NCBI GenBank assembly: GCA_009692505.1
Contig: SHZC01000012.1
Coordinates: forward strand, 1 to 44,706
Source of the DNA: Myxococcales bacterium
Lineage (GTDB): Bacteria > Myxococcota_A > Bradymonadia > UBA7976 > UBA1532
Reading direction: 5' to 3'
DNA length: 44,706 nt
Made by a program: the position numbers and the translations under genes. Positions 44,216 to 44,706 of this stretch are shown piece by piece (positions within the stretch are counted from its first letter, which is position 1; each line of letters begins with the position of its first letter). The notes beneath the pieces are model-generated. The model saw nothing but the letters and a program-made list of their open reading frames with translations. It did not search any database and was not told where the DNA came from.

Positions 44216-44657
44216 GAGCTCGGCTGCGCCTGGGCCTTTGGGGGCGGGCATCATCCTCGGTGAGCCGAGCGGCTTATCCCTCAAGCTCTTCCTCGACGCC
44301 AGTCACGCCGTCGACGCCGCGCTCGACCTCAGCTTCGTCGACGACGCGGTCTACGTGCACGCCGACTACCTCCTGCACTTCTCCCCGATCTTCATCCGGG
44401 GTGGAGCCCAACATCCGATCCTGCCCTACGTCGGTTTCGGCGGTCTCCTCGGCCTGGCTGATGGCGATCACGACCACAACTGGAAACACGAGCATCGAAG
44501 GCGGGGGGCGCTGGGCGTAAGGGTGCCCTTAGGTCTCACTTGGATGCCCCGAGCCGCCCCCATTGACGTATTCTTGGAGCTCGTGCCCGGCCTCATCATC
44601 ATCCCCGAGACCAATCCCGACTTGGATGCCGGTTTGGGCATCCGTTACTACTTTTGA
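44154..44657 (+). CDS. Small outer-membrane beta-barrel-like protein
   Basis: A 167-residue product with a signal peptide (MLNMIRSSPLVALWVLLLPA, cut after SSA). The mature part alternates hydrophobic and polar residues in short strands ending in an aromatic pair: AGIILGEPSGLSLKLFLDAS, AALDLSFVDDAVYVHADYLL, LGVRVPLGLTWMPR and LDAGLGIRYYF. The terminal Tyr-Tyr-Phe is typical of outer-membrane barrels. It may belong to a DUF3996-like family, which I recall only loosely. A second ATG at 44163 is possible. It overlaps the decayed glycosyltransferase but looks intact itself. Confidence 0.7.
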   Translation: MLNMIRSSPLVALWVLLLPAESSAAPGPLGAGIILGEPSGLSLKLFLDASHAVDAALDLSFVDDAVYVHADYLLHFSPIFIRGGAQHPILPYVGFGGLLGLADGDHDHNWKHEHRRRGALGVRVPLGLTWMPRAAPIDVFLELVPGLIIIPETNPDLDAGLGIRYYF

Positions 44658-44671
44658 AGACGGGGATCGAC

Positions 44672-44706
44672 TTGCGACTTCGGTTCCTTTTGGCCGCCCT
44701 CGGCCT
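44672..44706 (+). CDS. Start of an exported protein, cut by the window edge
   Basis: After a GGGG stretch, TTG at 44672 opens (M/L)RLRFLLAALG to the right edge, which looks like the beginning of a signal peptide (two Arg, then Leu/Ala). Only eleven codons are visible, so this is a weak call. Confidence 0.3.
   Translation, partial: MRLRFLLAALG

Overview
The window comes from a GC-rich Gram-negative bacterium, most likely Myxococcota or a related deltaproteobacterial lineage. This is inferred from the high GC with long antisense open frames, six clear lipoproteins, a GC-x-C/hydrophobic/Arg-cluster tail like MYXO-CTERM, many Asp/Cys-rich or repeat-built surface proteins, a sensor-less sigma-54 activator, and an LpxH-like enzyme of lipid A synthesis. 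No tRNA, rRNA, CRISPR array, insertion sequence or phage gene was seen, and no gene-free gap exceeds 300 bases.

Layout. 1-4542 (minus): a cut-off membrane protein, a small PEGA-like lipoprotein, an LPP20-like secreted protein, then guaA and guaB. 4682-7905 (plus): an IPT/TIG protein with a sorting tail, overlapping a beta-helix lipoprotein. 7944-9708: a divergent pair, an NrdG-like radical SAM activase (minus) and a sigma-54 activator (plus) whose last codons are the first unit of a 29-bp tandem repeat. 9921-21519 (plus): a split gamma-carboxylase/HTTM-like pair, nth, lpxH-like, polA, then after a 20-bp repeat array a GAF histidine kinase, a TPR/HEAT lipoprotein and a protein with a degenerate CHAT domain and possible degenerate AAA+ domain. 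21527-29810 (minus): pyruvate phosphate dikinase with an altered active-site loop, followed by two large propeller-type lipoproteins. 30030-31088 (plus): a von Willebrand A lipoprotein. 31101-36604 (minus): tldD, pmbA, purA, a TPR protein and an unknown helical protein. 36755-42045 (plus): nuoABCDGH. 42120-44706 (plus): dnaJ, a decayed glycosyltransferase, a small beta-barrel-like protein and the start of another exported protein.

Themes. Guanylate synthesis (guaBA) and adenylate synthesis (purA) sit in separate minus-strand operons. Overlapping stop/start codons (ATGA, GTGA, TGATG) are common and imply translational coupling. Convergent gene pairs end in shared hairpins, two of which include the stop codons. 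Short tandem repeats of unrelated sequence (29, 20, 18, 24, 15 and 10 bp) occur at gene ends, gene starts and protein linkers. The most unusual items are the pseudo-CHAT protein with its co-translated partners, the chained mini-ORFs before the kinase, and the dikinase in which the catalytic cysteine appears to be threonine. The whole annotation is by eye from sequence; no database search was run.
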